Below are positions 1 through 35,328 of a DNA stretch of 64,000 nucleotides, piece by piece; within the stretch, counting starts at the first letter, position 1, and each line of letters begins with the position of its first letter. Where the stretch lies: assembly GCA_030323885.1 (NCBI GenBank), contig CM059192.1:64411593-64475592 (forward strand), in the 5' to 3' direction. The stretch is from Branchipolynoe longqiensis. Its lineage: Eukaryota; Annelida; Polychaeta; Phyllodocida; Polynoidae. The notes beneath the pieces were generated by a model. It saw only the letters and a list, made by a program, of their open reading frames with translations. It was not told the origin of the DNA and ran no database searches. The translations under genes and the position numbers were made by a program.

Positions 1-20906
<20,906 letters not shown>

Positions 20907-21939
20907 ATCTTACTATCTAGAGTGTTTGTTTCTTTCAATTTGACACTCGTTCGAGACATTCGCCGCCATATTGCATGTCATACATTTTCTTCGGAAAATA
21001 ATGTGCCCCCAACTGTTCCCGACACGACTCACTGGGGAGTTCCGGGACTCGACACCAGGGGACTCTATTAACGTCCCTGGTGTGGAAGGGTCGAACTACT
21101 ATTAAAGTCGCCATCCGAAAGGATGCGGTGGTCGCTAAGTTCGGGAATTTATTTGAAAAGCTTACAAACATAACTTACAATAAGAAGTAATGAGAACAAT
21201 AACATTGCGCACTTTGTCATTTACTAATATAAGCAGAAAAGGTTAGACTTAAAGTAAGATGTTATATATTTGTGAATACAATCTCTGAGACACCGTGCTA
21301 TGCCCACCTTCTGGCGTTACTGAGTACCAAGCTTTGCTTTGGAAAAGAACCAGCGTAAAGTCATTTGGGGCGTAATCGATTAATCGACTCTGGTCACCCG
21401 AGCCACTTTTTGGCGCATGCGCACATCCTGCAGACTCGGGTCAAATAACCGAATAAGTTTCTGCAAGCTCAGGGTGGAAAAAAATGGTGGTTTAATCTAA
21501 AACCTAATTATTTGTTTTAATAACCAATATAAGTAAAGCAAAATAGGATTTAAAGTATTTTAGGATCGTATAAGCTGACAATCTGGGTTATTTAAAAAAA
21601 AGCATTAAAACAACGAATAGGACTTGTAGTGGTAGGTACAGGTACCAGCTCGGGTGTGACGTCATCGTTCCTAGCAAACCCCAGCCAAGAGGTGGGTTAC
21701 TGGCGTCGGGTCGTTTTGCACACGGCACGTGTTATTGTCGACTCCACTCGCGGTGTTCGATTTGAAATTCAGACGACTCGGGCGACCCGAGTCGCCCGGG
21801 TCGTGTTAATCGATTACGGCCGGCGTGTTCGATGTAATTATTTGGTGAACGGCCCGGCGCGCCGTATCGTACTTTAAACCAGTTTCATCCCCTATTTTGT
21901 TTGTACAATCGAATTCGGTCCGACTAACAGAAAACAAGC
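20907..21939. promoter_or_regulatory. Putative bidirectional promoter of SMG1 and NOL11
   Basis: The divergent start codons are separated by only 1033 bases. The SMG1-proximal part (about 20930-21060) is relatively CpG-rich and holds no convincing reading frame. The middle is occupied by a MITE (21367-21822). I see no clear TATA box, as is usual for housekeeping genes. TGACGTCA (CREB/ATF type) lies at 21657-21664 and an E-box-like CACGTG core at about 21726, both inside the MITE. Shared regulation is inferred from layout only. Confidence 0.55.
21367..21822. mobile_element. MITE (GATTAA family), copy 2, in the SMG1-NOL11 promoter
   Basis: Ends GGGGCGTAATCGATTAAT and, inverted, CGGCCGTAATCGATTAAC. 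It is inverted relative to the copy at 15682-16117. It contains TGACGTCA at 21657-21664; the other copy has TGATGTCA at 15808-15815. It occupies nearly half of the interval between the two divergent genes. Confidence 0.78.
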
Positions 21940-24900
21940 ATGGCGAGGTTGGGAGAGGCTGTACGACTTTTTGCCGGTGAAATTGATCTTGATTCTTCAC
22001 ATATTGAAAGTCACAGCTCATCAAATTATATCATTATCACCACAGGACGTAGGCACATCAGTGTGTATGATGTAAGCATTGTATTATTTAACTATGCTTT
22101 CTTTTTGCAGCAATTGTGTAGTACTACCATTAGCCTAGGCTAGGACTAGGTTAGTAGGTACATCACTGTGATGTACCTATTAACAAATCTGTGTGATGTA
22201 CCAATTAACAAATTTTCATGTGATGATCACATGAAAATTTGTTAATTGTTGCACAGTACTGAAAATCGGTAGACAGATAGAGCTCACTGAATAGATTAAA
22301 GGGTTTTTTAATTCGAGTAAATATGATCATTAGTCGTTCCAAAGTTATCTACGATTTAGTTTTCCTAGAAATCAAAATTGTGTCCTATAAGTATAAGCGA
22401 GTTCAGCATGATATAGGGTATGCACCGACGTCACGCTAAGCGGAAGTGCTGCCATTGTGGCGATAGTAACCACAATAATAACACACTGCAAACTCAATGG
22501 CTATGAGTAGGTATGTTGGAAAAAAAATTAAAATTACCATATAGAAATGATACTCATACCATTGTAAAGAGCCAAACAAATGCTTTTAAATAACACAAAG
22601 ATCATGCATATTGGCCTAGTATTAAGAAAGTTATGATTTTTTATTTATTTAAAATCGCATGTTTTTTTGTCCTGTAGTTAGACTGAATCAAAGGGAATGG
22701 GTGTGACAACAGAAAACGGCCGTCGCGTAGCGCGCGGACGTGCACGTACCTACCAGTGCATGGGCTCTGCGCCAAAGTCGGGCAACCCATGGCACTTTCT
22801 CATTCAAAATTAACCATGTTCGACATATAGGAGCTTGATAATATTTGGTATATAGTGAGAAAAGACATTAATAATTGCGTCTATATGTTTTTTATTTACG
22901 TCCAAAGTGATTTTGAACCGATTTGAACATGTGAAAAGTAAGCAAATGTTTGAAATTGTGTCACAAAGGAACGAATCAACAGAAATGCAAAATTCGAAAA
23001 CGTTGACATTCACAAATCTTTCCTTTATATATGGTGATCATGATTACCCAATCCCCCCAACCGTAAGCCATTGAGAAGCGATTTTGATAGAGCTGTCTAG
23101 AACCGTTTGCGCTTTCCCGATCACAGCGATCGGGGACAACACGGCGGCGACGCAGCGCGTGGATGTCAACATACCTACTATGAGCAATCTTCCTACAGAA
23201 AAAGTGAAATATCTATAAAACTAATCCACGTAGAAACACATCGGCTGGTACACATCTAGAAAACATGTTTACCAATAAGATTATATTAAATTGATACGGT
23301 TAGGGTTCTTGATTTCTATTAATTTGGAATAAAACTAATGTTTTGAGCTGCGCGTTCCGGCGAAGTCAAGTAGGTATGTGCCAAAAAATGTCAAACCCCT
23401 TCAATAATAAAAATAAAGGCACCACCGGAAAGAGCTTGAAATGCCATTTAACATGACACCAAGATTATGGGAATAGGTGGAGTATTAAGGAAGTTATGGC
23501 CGTTTCCAACTCTGAAATTGGTCATTATTTTCTTACCTAAAATTAAGGTATAAGCACTAGGTTTCTGTGACTGAAATTGGTGACTTTTAAAGGAAAATGC
23601 ATGTAATTTCTTTAATAAGTGAGATATCTCGATGAAATTTGGACTGAAGCTAGATTAAGATATGTTCAATAAAGTGACATTTGAAAAAAAATTAAGTGAC
23701 CTGACACAAAAGTAAAGTGACCTGAAACAAAACATTTCTGTGACTGAAATTGGTGAAATTCATGTACTTTCTTTAATAATTGAGATATCTTGATGACATT
23801 TTCAGTGAATATTTGCTGCCACACAGTCCTTGCCCCAAAGTCCTTTCACTAGACCTGGGATCTCCCCCTCACATCTTTTCAGTGCAGATCGAGCCTTGGC
23901 AGCAATTGAGTCCAATGGATGGAGATGACAATTGAGTTCGTTGAGAGCTTTGTCCCAGGCTTGTTCGACAAGTCGAATGGCAGCATGATCACAAAACAAC
24001 CCTCTTGCATGTCGCCGTGCGCCGATTCTGAGTGGCTAGTTACAATTTCCCCAAACTCAAGAGTAGACTCTCAAGACTATATAAGATTAATAATGGCTGC
24101 ACCATCCTAGTAACTTTTCTAAATCTTGACATTGCTAAAAAAGGGTGAATTTTCAGGTTGAAAATGAGTGAAACATTTGAAATTATTATTGGAATAGCAA
24201 AACTTAACCAAATTGAAATATTGTTAAACTAAGCTGTAAAGGGATTCCTATACTACATAGTATACAAAAATGATGAAGATTGACCAAGGCAAACCAATTA
24301 TAGAGCCGTTTTTCTAGACCCCTACCAAAAATCGGTGCGATTGGCCGGATCAGCTTTGTTGTAAGAAAATATCCGCCGCGAGTCGCCGTTTACGCACATA
24401 CCTAACTCAAGCCAGTCAAGGCATTGTCAATGGTCGTGAGCAATCTTCACACAGAAAAAGTGAAATATCTCTAAAAACACAACACCTAAAAACAAATCGC
24501 TTGGTAGACATAGAAAACATATTCAACGAATAGATTATATTAAATTTATAAGGTTAGGCTTCTGGATTTCTATTAATTTTGAATGAAATAGACGTTTTGT
24601 ACTGCACGTACCGGCAAACTCAAGGCATTCACGCGCATTGTCAATGGTCGTGAGCAATCTTCATACAGAAAAAGTGAAATATCCCTAAAACCACACCACC
24701 TAGAAATAAATCGCTTGGTCAACATATAGAAAACATATTAAACAAATAGATTATATTAAATTTATGAGGTTAGGGTTCCGGATTTCTATTAATTTTGAAT
24801 GAAATGGACGTTTTCCACTGCGCGTACAGGCAAACTCTATGGGATGTTTACTAGTTGATATCGCCACAATGGCCGCGCATCCGGTTCGTGACGTCACGTG

Positions 24901-27900
24901 AATACCCTATATTGACCGCGCGCATGTGCGAGGCCGACTTCCGGTCGTCGCTGTCGGGATAAACAAAGCCACGTTTTGCATTGCACCTATGGCCGTGAGC
25001 AATCTTCTTACAGAAAAAGTGAAATATCCCTAAAGCCACACCACCTAGAAACAAATTGCTTGGTACACATATAGAAAACATGTTTACCAAGAAGATTATA
25101 TTAAATTGATACGGTCAGGGTTCTGGATTTCTACTAATTTTGAATTAAATAAACGTTTTGTACTGCGCGTACCGCAAACTCAGTGCATTGTCAATGGCCG
25201 TGAGCAAACTTCTTACAGACAAAGTGAAATATCTCCAAAACCACACCACCTAGAGACAAACCGCTTGGAACACATATAGAAAACATATTCAACGAATAGA
25301 TTATATTAAATTTATATGGTTAGGGTTCTGCATTTCTATTAATTTTGAATAAAATACGCTATGCACTGCGCGTACCGCCAGGCTGAGTCAAGCACGTGGG
25401 TTTGTTTATCCCGATGACTTCCCATCAACCACCGCGCGCCCGAGATGCTGAACTCGCTTATTGGTTATAGCTAATAAGTTGTGACCACTGGCACTGACAC
25501 TCAGAATATCCCAACTTTCACTATTATCTCTGCTTTTAAATCCTTTCACACAAATTTGCTCTTAGGTTAAATTAAATATTTAAGATCTTCCTCTTCAATT
25601 GCCTATTAAGATCTTTTTAAACGACCCAATGAAAGCTTTTAAATTTATTTTGCAAAAATAAATGCTCCACATAGATATAGCATTGCGCAACATTTAGCAC
25701 GAGCAGCTAGTGTTGAGCTGCCACCGTGGCCGATCCCGCCGATTTTAACACATGTTTAAAAGTGCTCTAGTGTCTCTCCGAAATGACAGAAATACACAAT
25801 ATAGGTGTCAAATGAAAGATAAATAACTAACTATTTAGGATTGACAGAATATTAGAATAGTTTGGTAATGTTACTTATCTGTTCGATGACTTTTTCAACA
25901 GTGGTTGACTTCAACAACTTGTAAAGCCATGAAAGGTATCACAGAATGCACTACAATCTTCCCCAGATGTAAACAAGGTTGTGATTGGTCAACTGTGATG
26001 ACATTATGTATGTCAAAATCATTTGCATAGTATTTGTGAATGGTTTTACAATGCACCTCTGAATATAGGCATATAGAAACCAGGTCACAGATTTCAGATG
26101 CTGCAGTGGAGACAGATATACCGCAGCGTCCCAAGCGGGATTTGATGTACCTAGCCTAGGCATTACATTATGATTATCCTGACAATTGACATGATGTAGA
26201 TAAAAGATTCACCCTGTACTTCCAGTACTGTAAGTACGGGGTGAATCTTTTATCTAGACATGATGATGATTACGATTTGATTTGTATCAGATAATCACTT
26301 ACACTAAGTTACAGTTACAAGTTTAGCTTGTAGTTACACTTTAACAATGGGGACCACACCCGAAAATTTTAAAACAGGTCTAGAACACCATAAATAGTAC
26401 AAAATTGAAGTCCTTCAAATTCTGAGTTGAATACACCTTTTTTTTTAGCTCTATAGCATTGTTAATAAAATAGTTATGATGGTTTTCATTTCACTCGTTT
26501 GTCTTAATTCCTGGACACTTTACTATGGGGGAACTTGGTGAAACCACATGCAAATATAGCCCACAAAAAAAATCAAAAACAGATTCCAACATGGACCTGC
26601 GACACAACATAAAATATATCATTGCAAAGGTATTGGAAAGACCTTTCTAATGATACCTAAATCAATATCCTGTGACGATTATAAAGAAAGTTGTGACACT
26701 TTATAAAACGGCGATTGGCGGTATTACATTGAATTTTGAAATCGTTTTTTACAAATCGACGTACTGCAGCAAGCCACAATGTTCACTCAAACATTGTTTA
26801 AAAGAGAACAGGCCACAGAATCGGTGTAAACATTGGGAATTACTGGAAAAAAAGGTATGATGTTGATTTAAGGGTAACAAACTTCCCTTTCAACTTAATC
26901 TGTCTGCCGAATCAAGAAGAAATGCTGAAATATGCTTGTTTTTGGACTCAAACACTTGGGAAGACTTCAGAATCGTTAGTTCAAATAATCTGTAGGGTAT
27001 GTACTCCCACAATGAAATGCAAAGCCGTTTATCAGAGCATGGGTGCCCTCAAAATCGCTACCAACTTTTCAATGGCCATGGTGACATGCGCAGAAAGCTG
27101 CGCAGCGTCGCCGTTTGCGGTCGCTATTAACAAAGTTTAAGTTACACAGTGACTTGGGTAGGTATATCAGATAAAATTTCAAATAACAAGAAACAGTCTA
27201 AATTGAAGCTCATTCAACAGACCTTGCTGAGGGGAACTCAAATCTGTTGTGATTTTTAAAATATCTTAATAGGGGACAAAATTATGCCACTTTTAATGTC
27301 AGCTTAATTGACCATAAGTCATTAAGTGTCCTAATTTACCATTGAAGAAAACTGTGACCATTGCCCATTGTTTTTGTCAACAGATTGGGGCCATTTCAAT
27401 GCTATCTTTATATCTCCCTTAATTTTAAAGTTAGAATGCCCAAATAAAAGGTATAATAGCTGTCATGTACTTTGTCAAGTAATAGGATATGCACTAATGT
27501 AGGTAGGTACCCCAGTAAAATTGTCAAATTATTCCAAACATTCAAATTATAATTTCATTGGAAGCTCCAATGAATCAAAAGCAATATGCTTTTTGAATTT
27601 TTAAGATATTCCAAAAATTGAAGGAGATATGTGCATTTGAAGTTTGTTGAATTTAAGATTTTTTGTATTTGCTAATGCACTAGAGAAGTGCCTTATTTAG
27701 GGTGCATAATAGTAGGCTGTGTTATGTGAGTCACTCACCCCAGCCATAAAATGCTGACCTAGACTAGCCTAGAGAATCCAGTAAAAGCTGCCTGACACCA
27801 ACTTTTGGCTGCCAGATTCTAGAGTTGCGATTCCAGTTGTAGTCATTGTATGACCAGTTTTAGGAAGAAAAAATGCTAAATTTTCACATTCTCATAGTTA

Positions 27901-30900
27901 ACATGGACATTCCTGTCGATCTTACCTCTGATTTCTGCATCTGAAGACTTGAATGGCTTTGTAAAATGACTTCCAAATGTCATACAACACTGAAAATAGT
28001 CTCTATCTGTGCTTAAGTCTGTTGTGCTTCAAAAACGGATGTAGCACTGAATGCAGTATGCCTGTGCTGCACGTGCAGTGCCGTCTTCCGACATGACTGC
28101 AGCTCAGAAGGTCGCAAAAAAATTGTACGAGTTTAATCGGTCCAGCGACGGTGGCGCTCCCGGCGGTTTCTAGGGTACCTAACTAATGGTGACTTTATAG
28201 TGCTGCCCTACTGGGGAAGCAGGCCACCGGCACCATGACCTGATATCCCACTCAGTCACCTTATCCTGACACTGGGCCAACCAGTCCTTGCCATATCCTA
28301 ATAATGCCGAGTGCTGGGCTAGGAAGCGACAAGTATAAATTTTTAAGTCATTGGTTTGACTTAATCCTAGTTAATCTGGTGTAAGGATTAACACAAATAT
28401 TTAACAAAATAACTTATTAAAGATAGAAAAATGCATATTTTAGGATTTAATTTCCCCAAAATGACTTGGAAGAGCTTGAAGAGACCTTAGGTAGTCATAT
28501 AATTTTTCTACTGTAAATATCAAGAAAGTTACATTGATTTGAACTTGAAAAATATGCCTAATTATGGGCCCTTTGTTCTATAGTAAACCAGCCAAAAGTT
28601 GTGACCCATGTAACACCTACTACGAACCGATTCGCGGCGATCGGCGGTATTCACAAATAGCTACTCTTAGGTTAAATCAAATACTTCAGATCTTCCTCAA
28701 GATCCAATGAAAGCTTTTAAATTTATTTTGCAAAAATAAATGCTCCTCATAGACATAGCATTGCTGCAGCACAAATCACTGCAGTATTTTACCCTTCGTG
28801 GGCTAGGTTCCGTTGTTGTGACGCCACATGGACATCGAGAATGCGCACATTCACATTTCCCGGTATTAATTAAACTAGTTCGCCCTGGAGTATTTGCATG
28901 AATTTTATATCACTGGATCATAAACTAATCTCACCAAACTTTACAATACAATACCAAATTCACAATACTTACCATGACTTTGAAGCTTAGAACATTGAAG
29001 AAATATTGTTGTTGTTGTATTTTCGCATTAGAAAATGGCGGATATCAGTCCAAGCTGATGATGTCACAAAGCCTTGTCTCTGATTGGTCCATTTCCAAAA
29101 ACAGATTTACTAACAAATCATTTGCATAGAAGTTATGAATCATTTTGTAACACATAGTTTGGCAGTGCTTGTGGGCACCGCGGCAACACTCAGCCATAGG
29201 CGAGATACGCGTATGCGGCAGCGCCTCTATCGGATTCTGATATACCTAACTTGGGCTTAGCCTAAGTCTTAGGGTTAGATAACTGCAAGTATGGGGTGAA
29301 TCTTAGATAAAATAATGACCTTGTACTGCTGCAGTAGCCATAGGACGTCAGGTCGTACGTATGTGGAAATCCCCACGATTCGTGGCCGCCATTTTGTTCC
29401 CGGTCGCTGTGAATGTGTGATCGGGAGTGCCCGAACCTGGGTTGACATGCCTGCCAAAATTTCCTCTCATTGGCTAGCGGATGGGACAAGCAGTGAATCC
29501 CGATGACGCTACATATTGGAAAATCTATGAAGGGTCTCGTTCTCGAATTTTTCATTTCTGTTGCTTCGTTCGTTTGTGAGAGCATTTCAAACATTTGCTC
29601 TGCTTTTCGGATGTTCAAATCGGTTAAAATTCACTTTGGACGTAACTAAAAAGGTATGTAGATGGAATTATAAATGTCTTTTCTCACTTCCTACCAAAGA
29701 TTATCATAATCTGATATGTCAAAAGTTGTTAATTTTGATTCGGAATCGGTGTTGGGTCATCTAAAAAAAATATGTCAATGGCCGTCACTCGGAGCGAGCA
29801 ATCTTCCTACAGAAAAAAGTGAAATATCTCTAAAACCACACAAGTTAGGAAAAACTCGCTTCACACACATATAGAAAACATATTCAACAAACAGATTATA
29901 TGAAATTTAGAAGGTTACGGTTCTGCATTTCAATTAAGTGGACGATTTGTAAATCATCTTGATCCGTACCATCAGCGAACAATTTTGGTCACAGAACCAA
30001 ATTCTCGCTTCTCATTGGCTGGAATTGCATTGTTTACTAAATAAAGCCACGTGTTGCTGACTAGGCGTGTCATGTCTCCTAGAATTTCATGTATATTTTC
30101 TGCATCTTGACTGTTTGATTGATCAGCCTAAAAGGGACATGTTTTGCACACATACTTCCATGTATGCAACAGTAGTCGTGCTGACACAACGAAAGAACTC
30201 ATCAAATATTTTCTTTCATCCTCAGTTGATCCAAGATGAAATGAAGCGTCTCCTTAATAATGGCATTAAGAGAGCAGTGGAGGCAGTTTCAAAGTTAAAG
30301 AAACTTACGGACACTGGGGAGATAATGAAATTTGATGCTGTGTGTCATGGGCGTTTGGATATTATTATCCAAGGTATTCTTCCCCCGTCTCCATCTGAAG
30401 CATCAGTGTCAAATAGCTATTATTCTGAACCCCAGGAACTTGCTATAATGCATCACAAATCCCCTGTAAAAACCAGGACAGTTGCTAATTGCCATATTCT
30501 GTGCAAAACTGCAAACAATCTACATGAGAAGCTCTTGAAGATGCAGCTGGATAAAATAGCAAGATTTAAAGAGCTTGTTGCTAAGAAAAGATTCTATATT
30601 GAGACTGAACCGGAAAATTAAAAGAAAGGACTCTCAAATAAAGAAGGCCAATGAGATGCTGGACTCTTCCACCCTTGCTTCAAGTCTTGCTAGTACAAGG
30701 AAGCAGGCGACGAACGATGGGCGGCGGCGGTGAACAAACGATTATTGTGCTTTACAACTTCAAATGGGAACCACGGCATTGGTCAGTATGGCCTAGGACA
30801 ATGGGAACACTTTGAAACATGTGGGAGTACCACATTATATAATAAAAAGACAAATTAGCCACAAAGAACACATAGTTCGCCAAATGCTCCTATTATCACT

Positions 30901-33900
30901 CATAGCAAACTGTGATGTAGCTGCTGAGCAGCCAAATTGTGGCATGTAAGAGCACCTCTTTATCGTTGGTGAATCGACAGTTGGTAAATACTGAACTCGT
31001 GTGTATGCATCTATGATCTAGACTTCCATGATCTTGGATATTTAAATATATGCTGTCAAGTTGTAAATTTTGTCAATGACACTCTCAACATCCAACTGTG
31101 CATTGAATATAGTGACTTAACATCTAGCTGATTATCATGCCTCAGCCACAAGGATGGCTGGATAAATATAAACAACTAAGGCTATCAAACAGAGGAGTTG
31201 ACAACCAAGGAACCCTCCACAAAGAAAACCCCCAGAGGCAAGGCAGCTAAATCCAAAACCTCAGCCAGTCCAGGTGCACCAATGCTAGTCAATGATGAAC
31301 AACGGACCTGCCAGGACTGCAGTGTGAGCTGTAAAACTGACACAGATCTTATCATTGCATGTGATTGTTGTGGAAACTGGTGTGCAGAATGTCTCGAGAT
31401 GTCAAATGAGCAGTACTCAGCAGCACAACGAGATGACCTCTTCTGGTTTTGCTTCCCATGCACTAAAAAAGTACTCACTCTTATTCAAACTGAAAGTGTG
31501 ATTGAACAACACTGCAAGGAAATAGTCATAGATGTTAACGAAAAAATTGCTCAAATGGGAGCTAAATTTGATGATAAATTTAAGAAGTACTCAGAAGATC
31601 TCAAAAAGTCCTTAGAAATTATAACAACGGTCCCTGAGCAAATCAATAAAGACTGCAAGACCTTCGCAGATGCACTGAAAAGTGATGAAAATAAAGCCGC
31701 AACAAATGCCACACCAAATCTCAAAGCCATTATGAAGGAAACACTAAATGAAACAAAAAAGGAGGAAAAAACACTTGAAGAAGGAAGAATAACCTTATCA
31801 TTTTCAATGCAGCCGAGCAAACAGGTGAATCCTGAGAGAGACGAAAGCAAATGACGTCAATCTGTTCAACAGCATTTTCAAGTTGGTGTATGACCAAGAG
31901 TGTGAAAACAAAGTCATCTAGGCACGTCGCCTGGGCAGGATCCATGACGATGGCTCTGCTGCTAGACCTCTGCTCGTCACTGTAAACTCTGAAAAAACAA
32001 AACGCCAACTGTTCAGTCAGCTTTTTAAACTACGAGGTATCAACCAGTACAAGAATATCAGCATTGGCCATGATATGACGCAAAAAGAAAGAAAACAAAC
32101 AAAACTCCTGGTAGAGGAAGCCAAAAAGAAACCTGCAGACATGGCATCGGACACTGAACTGGGAGAGACAAAAAACTGGGTATTCCATGTCAGAGGACCA
32201 CCATGGGAACAAAAAGTAGTGAAAGTGAGACCACGCACCCAGGTTTAGATGTCAGCCGAAGTAACATCAACTGTAACATCAGAAGTATGCAAGAAACAAC
32301 TAAACCTAAACCATGTATAACACAAAAGTATCATTGGGGCCACAATCGTAACTCAAACTCGAACAAAAACAGAATCCATATCAGCACATCTCATAAAATT
32401 ATCAATGGCCTGAGATGTATGTATACCAACGCAGATTCAATTATGAACAAGCGAGCCGAACTGGAAGCAAATATTGCAATTTACAACCCAGATATCATTG
32501 CAATTAGTGAAGTCATACCAAAAAATCCAAAAGAACCAGTCCAGTTATGTGAGATTGCCATATATGGATTTGATATTTTCAGCAATATCGATGAGGAGAG
32601 AAGGGGTGTGTGCATATATATACTAAATGCAAACTTAATGCAGTCCCTCTAAATGTACTCATGTAACTCAACAGAAGCGATATGGTGCGAGATTAAGCTA
32701 GACGACAGGGACAGTCTGCTTGTTGGATGCATCTACAGGTCACCTAACAGCAACAACAGTGTCCATGAGGAAACTCGACAGATGATCCAAAAGGCCTCAG
32801 TCCTAAACCACAGCCGCCTCATAATCATCGGAGACTCCAATTATCCAGAAATCAGTTGGCAACCTAACACTCTTTGTCAAAAACCTTAGAGACTGTTTCC
32901 TTTTCCAGCACGTCACGGAACCAACACATAAGCGTGGTAACCAGGCTGCAAATATAATAGATCTCATCATCACAAATGAGAAGGAAATGATTGGAAACCT
33001 TAAACATGTTGCGAGACTTGGAAATAGCCACCATGATTGCATTTTCTTTAATTTCAGTTGCTATTACCATGTAAACTCAAGTGGAAAACACAAATTCATA
33101 TCGGATAAAGGCAACTATGAGGGCTTGAGACAGGATCTCGACCAGGTCCTACTAAGTGCAGCTTCAAATACAGACATTGTTGAGGACAGTTGGAATGCAT
33201 TTGAAAAAACCCTCATGGAAAAAATGCAAACAGCACATACCCATGTCATCTGGCAAAATGAATAATGGCAGACCACGGACAGAATGGATGAATGACCAAG
33301 TCAAGCAGAAGATCAGCTTGAAACAACAGGCATACGCAGTGAAGGGACATTCGGGCACAGATAGTGACAGAATTCGATATGCAAAGCTATGTAACCAAGT
33401 AAAGTGGGAATGTAGGAAAGCAAAGAGAGAGCATGAGAAAAAGATAGCCAAAAATGCCAAAGAGAACCCAAAAGCCTTCTATGAATATGCTAGGAGTAAA
33501 CTGAAAGTACACATTCGAGTTGGAGATTTGAGGCGGGATGATGGGACCATTGCACAAAAGGATATCGAGAAAGCTGATACGTTGAACACCAGATTCGCAA
33601 GTGTCTTCACACAAGAAGACCTGTCATATATACCAAAGTTTGAGGACCGACTCTTTTGTGCCCCCCTGACCAACATAAATATTGCACCATCTGATCTCAA
33701 GAAAAAATTATACAATCTTAATGCATCTAAGGCAGCAGGTCCTGATGGAATATACCTGCGTATATTGAAGGAGCTACACAACGAGCTTGTTGAACCACCT
33801 AGACACTTTTTCCAAAAATCACTAAACCAAAGAAAACTTCCTCACCCATGAAAGGATGGACATGTGTCTCCCATCTTCAAAAAGGGTAACAGAAGTGATC

Positions 33901-35290
33901 CAGGAATCTATAGGCCAATCAGTCTAACAGCTGTAGTGTGTAGGTTGCTGGAATCAATAATATGAGTTTCTATCATGGCTCATCTTGTCGAAAACAACCT
34001 CATCAACACAGCAGCACGGCTTTGTGCAAGGAAGATCTTGTATGATCCAACTATTAGCATGTATGGATGAGTGGACCCGCATTATTGATGACTTTGGAGA
34101 TCTGGATGCTATTTATCTAGATTTCCAAAAAGCATTCGACACTGTTCCACACCAGCGACTGCTAAAATTGCACGGCTATGGCATAAGAGATGCCCTACAC
34201 TGGTTAAAGGATTTTCTGAGTCACAGAAGACAGCGAGTCATTGTAAATGGCAAACTATCAGGATGGTGCTCGGTGAAAAGCGGAATACCTCAGGGCAGCG
34301 TGCTTGGACCAGTCTTATTTGTGATATATATATCAATGACTTACCAGAAGTTGTACATTCTATGGTCCAAATTTTTGCTGACGATACCAAAGTATTCCGC
34401 CATATGGAGAAAGGTAGTGACTCAGGGGACTTGCAGAAGGACCTCAACAACATGCAGAAGTGGTCAAGTGATTGGCAGCTGAAGTTTAATGCTTCAAAAT
34501 GCAAAGTGATGTATTTAGGGGGCAAAAACAGCAAGCACATCTATGTAATGAACGATGGTGTGAATAATGTTCCGCTCTCCGAAACAATGATAGAAAAGGA
34601 CTTGGGTGTCAAGGTGGACAACAAACTGACATTCAGCGACCACATCCAGGAAACCGCTAACAGAGCTAATGGAATACTGGCCATCATTCGAAGATCGTAC
34701 ACATACCTACACGAGGATGTTGTGCACAGACTGTACACATCCCTTGCACGTCCACTTTTGGAATATGGAAATGTTGTGTGGTCACCACTCTACAGAAGGA
34801 TGCTGAGTAAATTGAGAAGATCCAAAGAAGGGCAATGAAGCTTGTACATGGATTCGATGAAATACCCTATGAACAACGTATGCATCATTTGAAGATCCCA
34901 AGCATGTACTACAGACGTGCTCGGGGGGGATATGATTGAAGTATTCAAATATCTCTATGGTATCTACCAGACAGGCAGCCCCCTTATCAGAGACTCAAAC
35001 ACCAGGACCAGGAGACACTCCCTGAAGCTGAGGAAGCGGTACTCCAGATTGGACCTGCGACACAACTTTTTCGGCTTTATGGTGGTTGACCTGTGGAATG
35101 ACCTGCCGGAGAGTGTCGTAGCAGCGGAATCGGTGAACTGTTTCAAGTCCCGACTGGATGCATACTGGTCAAGCATTACATATATCTTGGAGCCAGTGAC
35201 AGTTGCTATGATCCACCACATCTGAAAACTGTCTCCATTTCTATTAATTAAGAGTGGCTAACAGGTCCAAGGCCTATTATAGCTGTATCC

Positions 35291-35328
<38 letters not shown>

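Larger units (their letters stand above)
22397..25461. mobile_element. Nested DNA-transposon repeats, TIR TAAGCGAGTTCAGCAT
   Basis: TAAGCGAGTTCAGCAT at the left is matched, inverted, by ATGCTGAACTCGCTTA at the right. A second inverted copy of the left end (GACGTCAC, ATACCCTATAT) lies at about 24855-24920, so at least two elements are nested. Inside are five copies of the roughly 200-bp core repeat (23178, 24437, 24651, 24995 and 25199). No transposase frame is present. The exact target duplication is unresolved. Confidence 0.55.

Noticed and set aside
20935..21171. Short frame upstream of SMG1 on the minus strand
   Set aside because: No recognisable domain; lies in the promoter interval and could at most be 5' UTR sequence.
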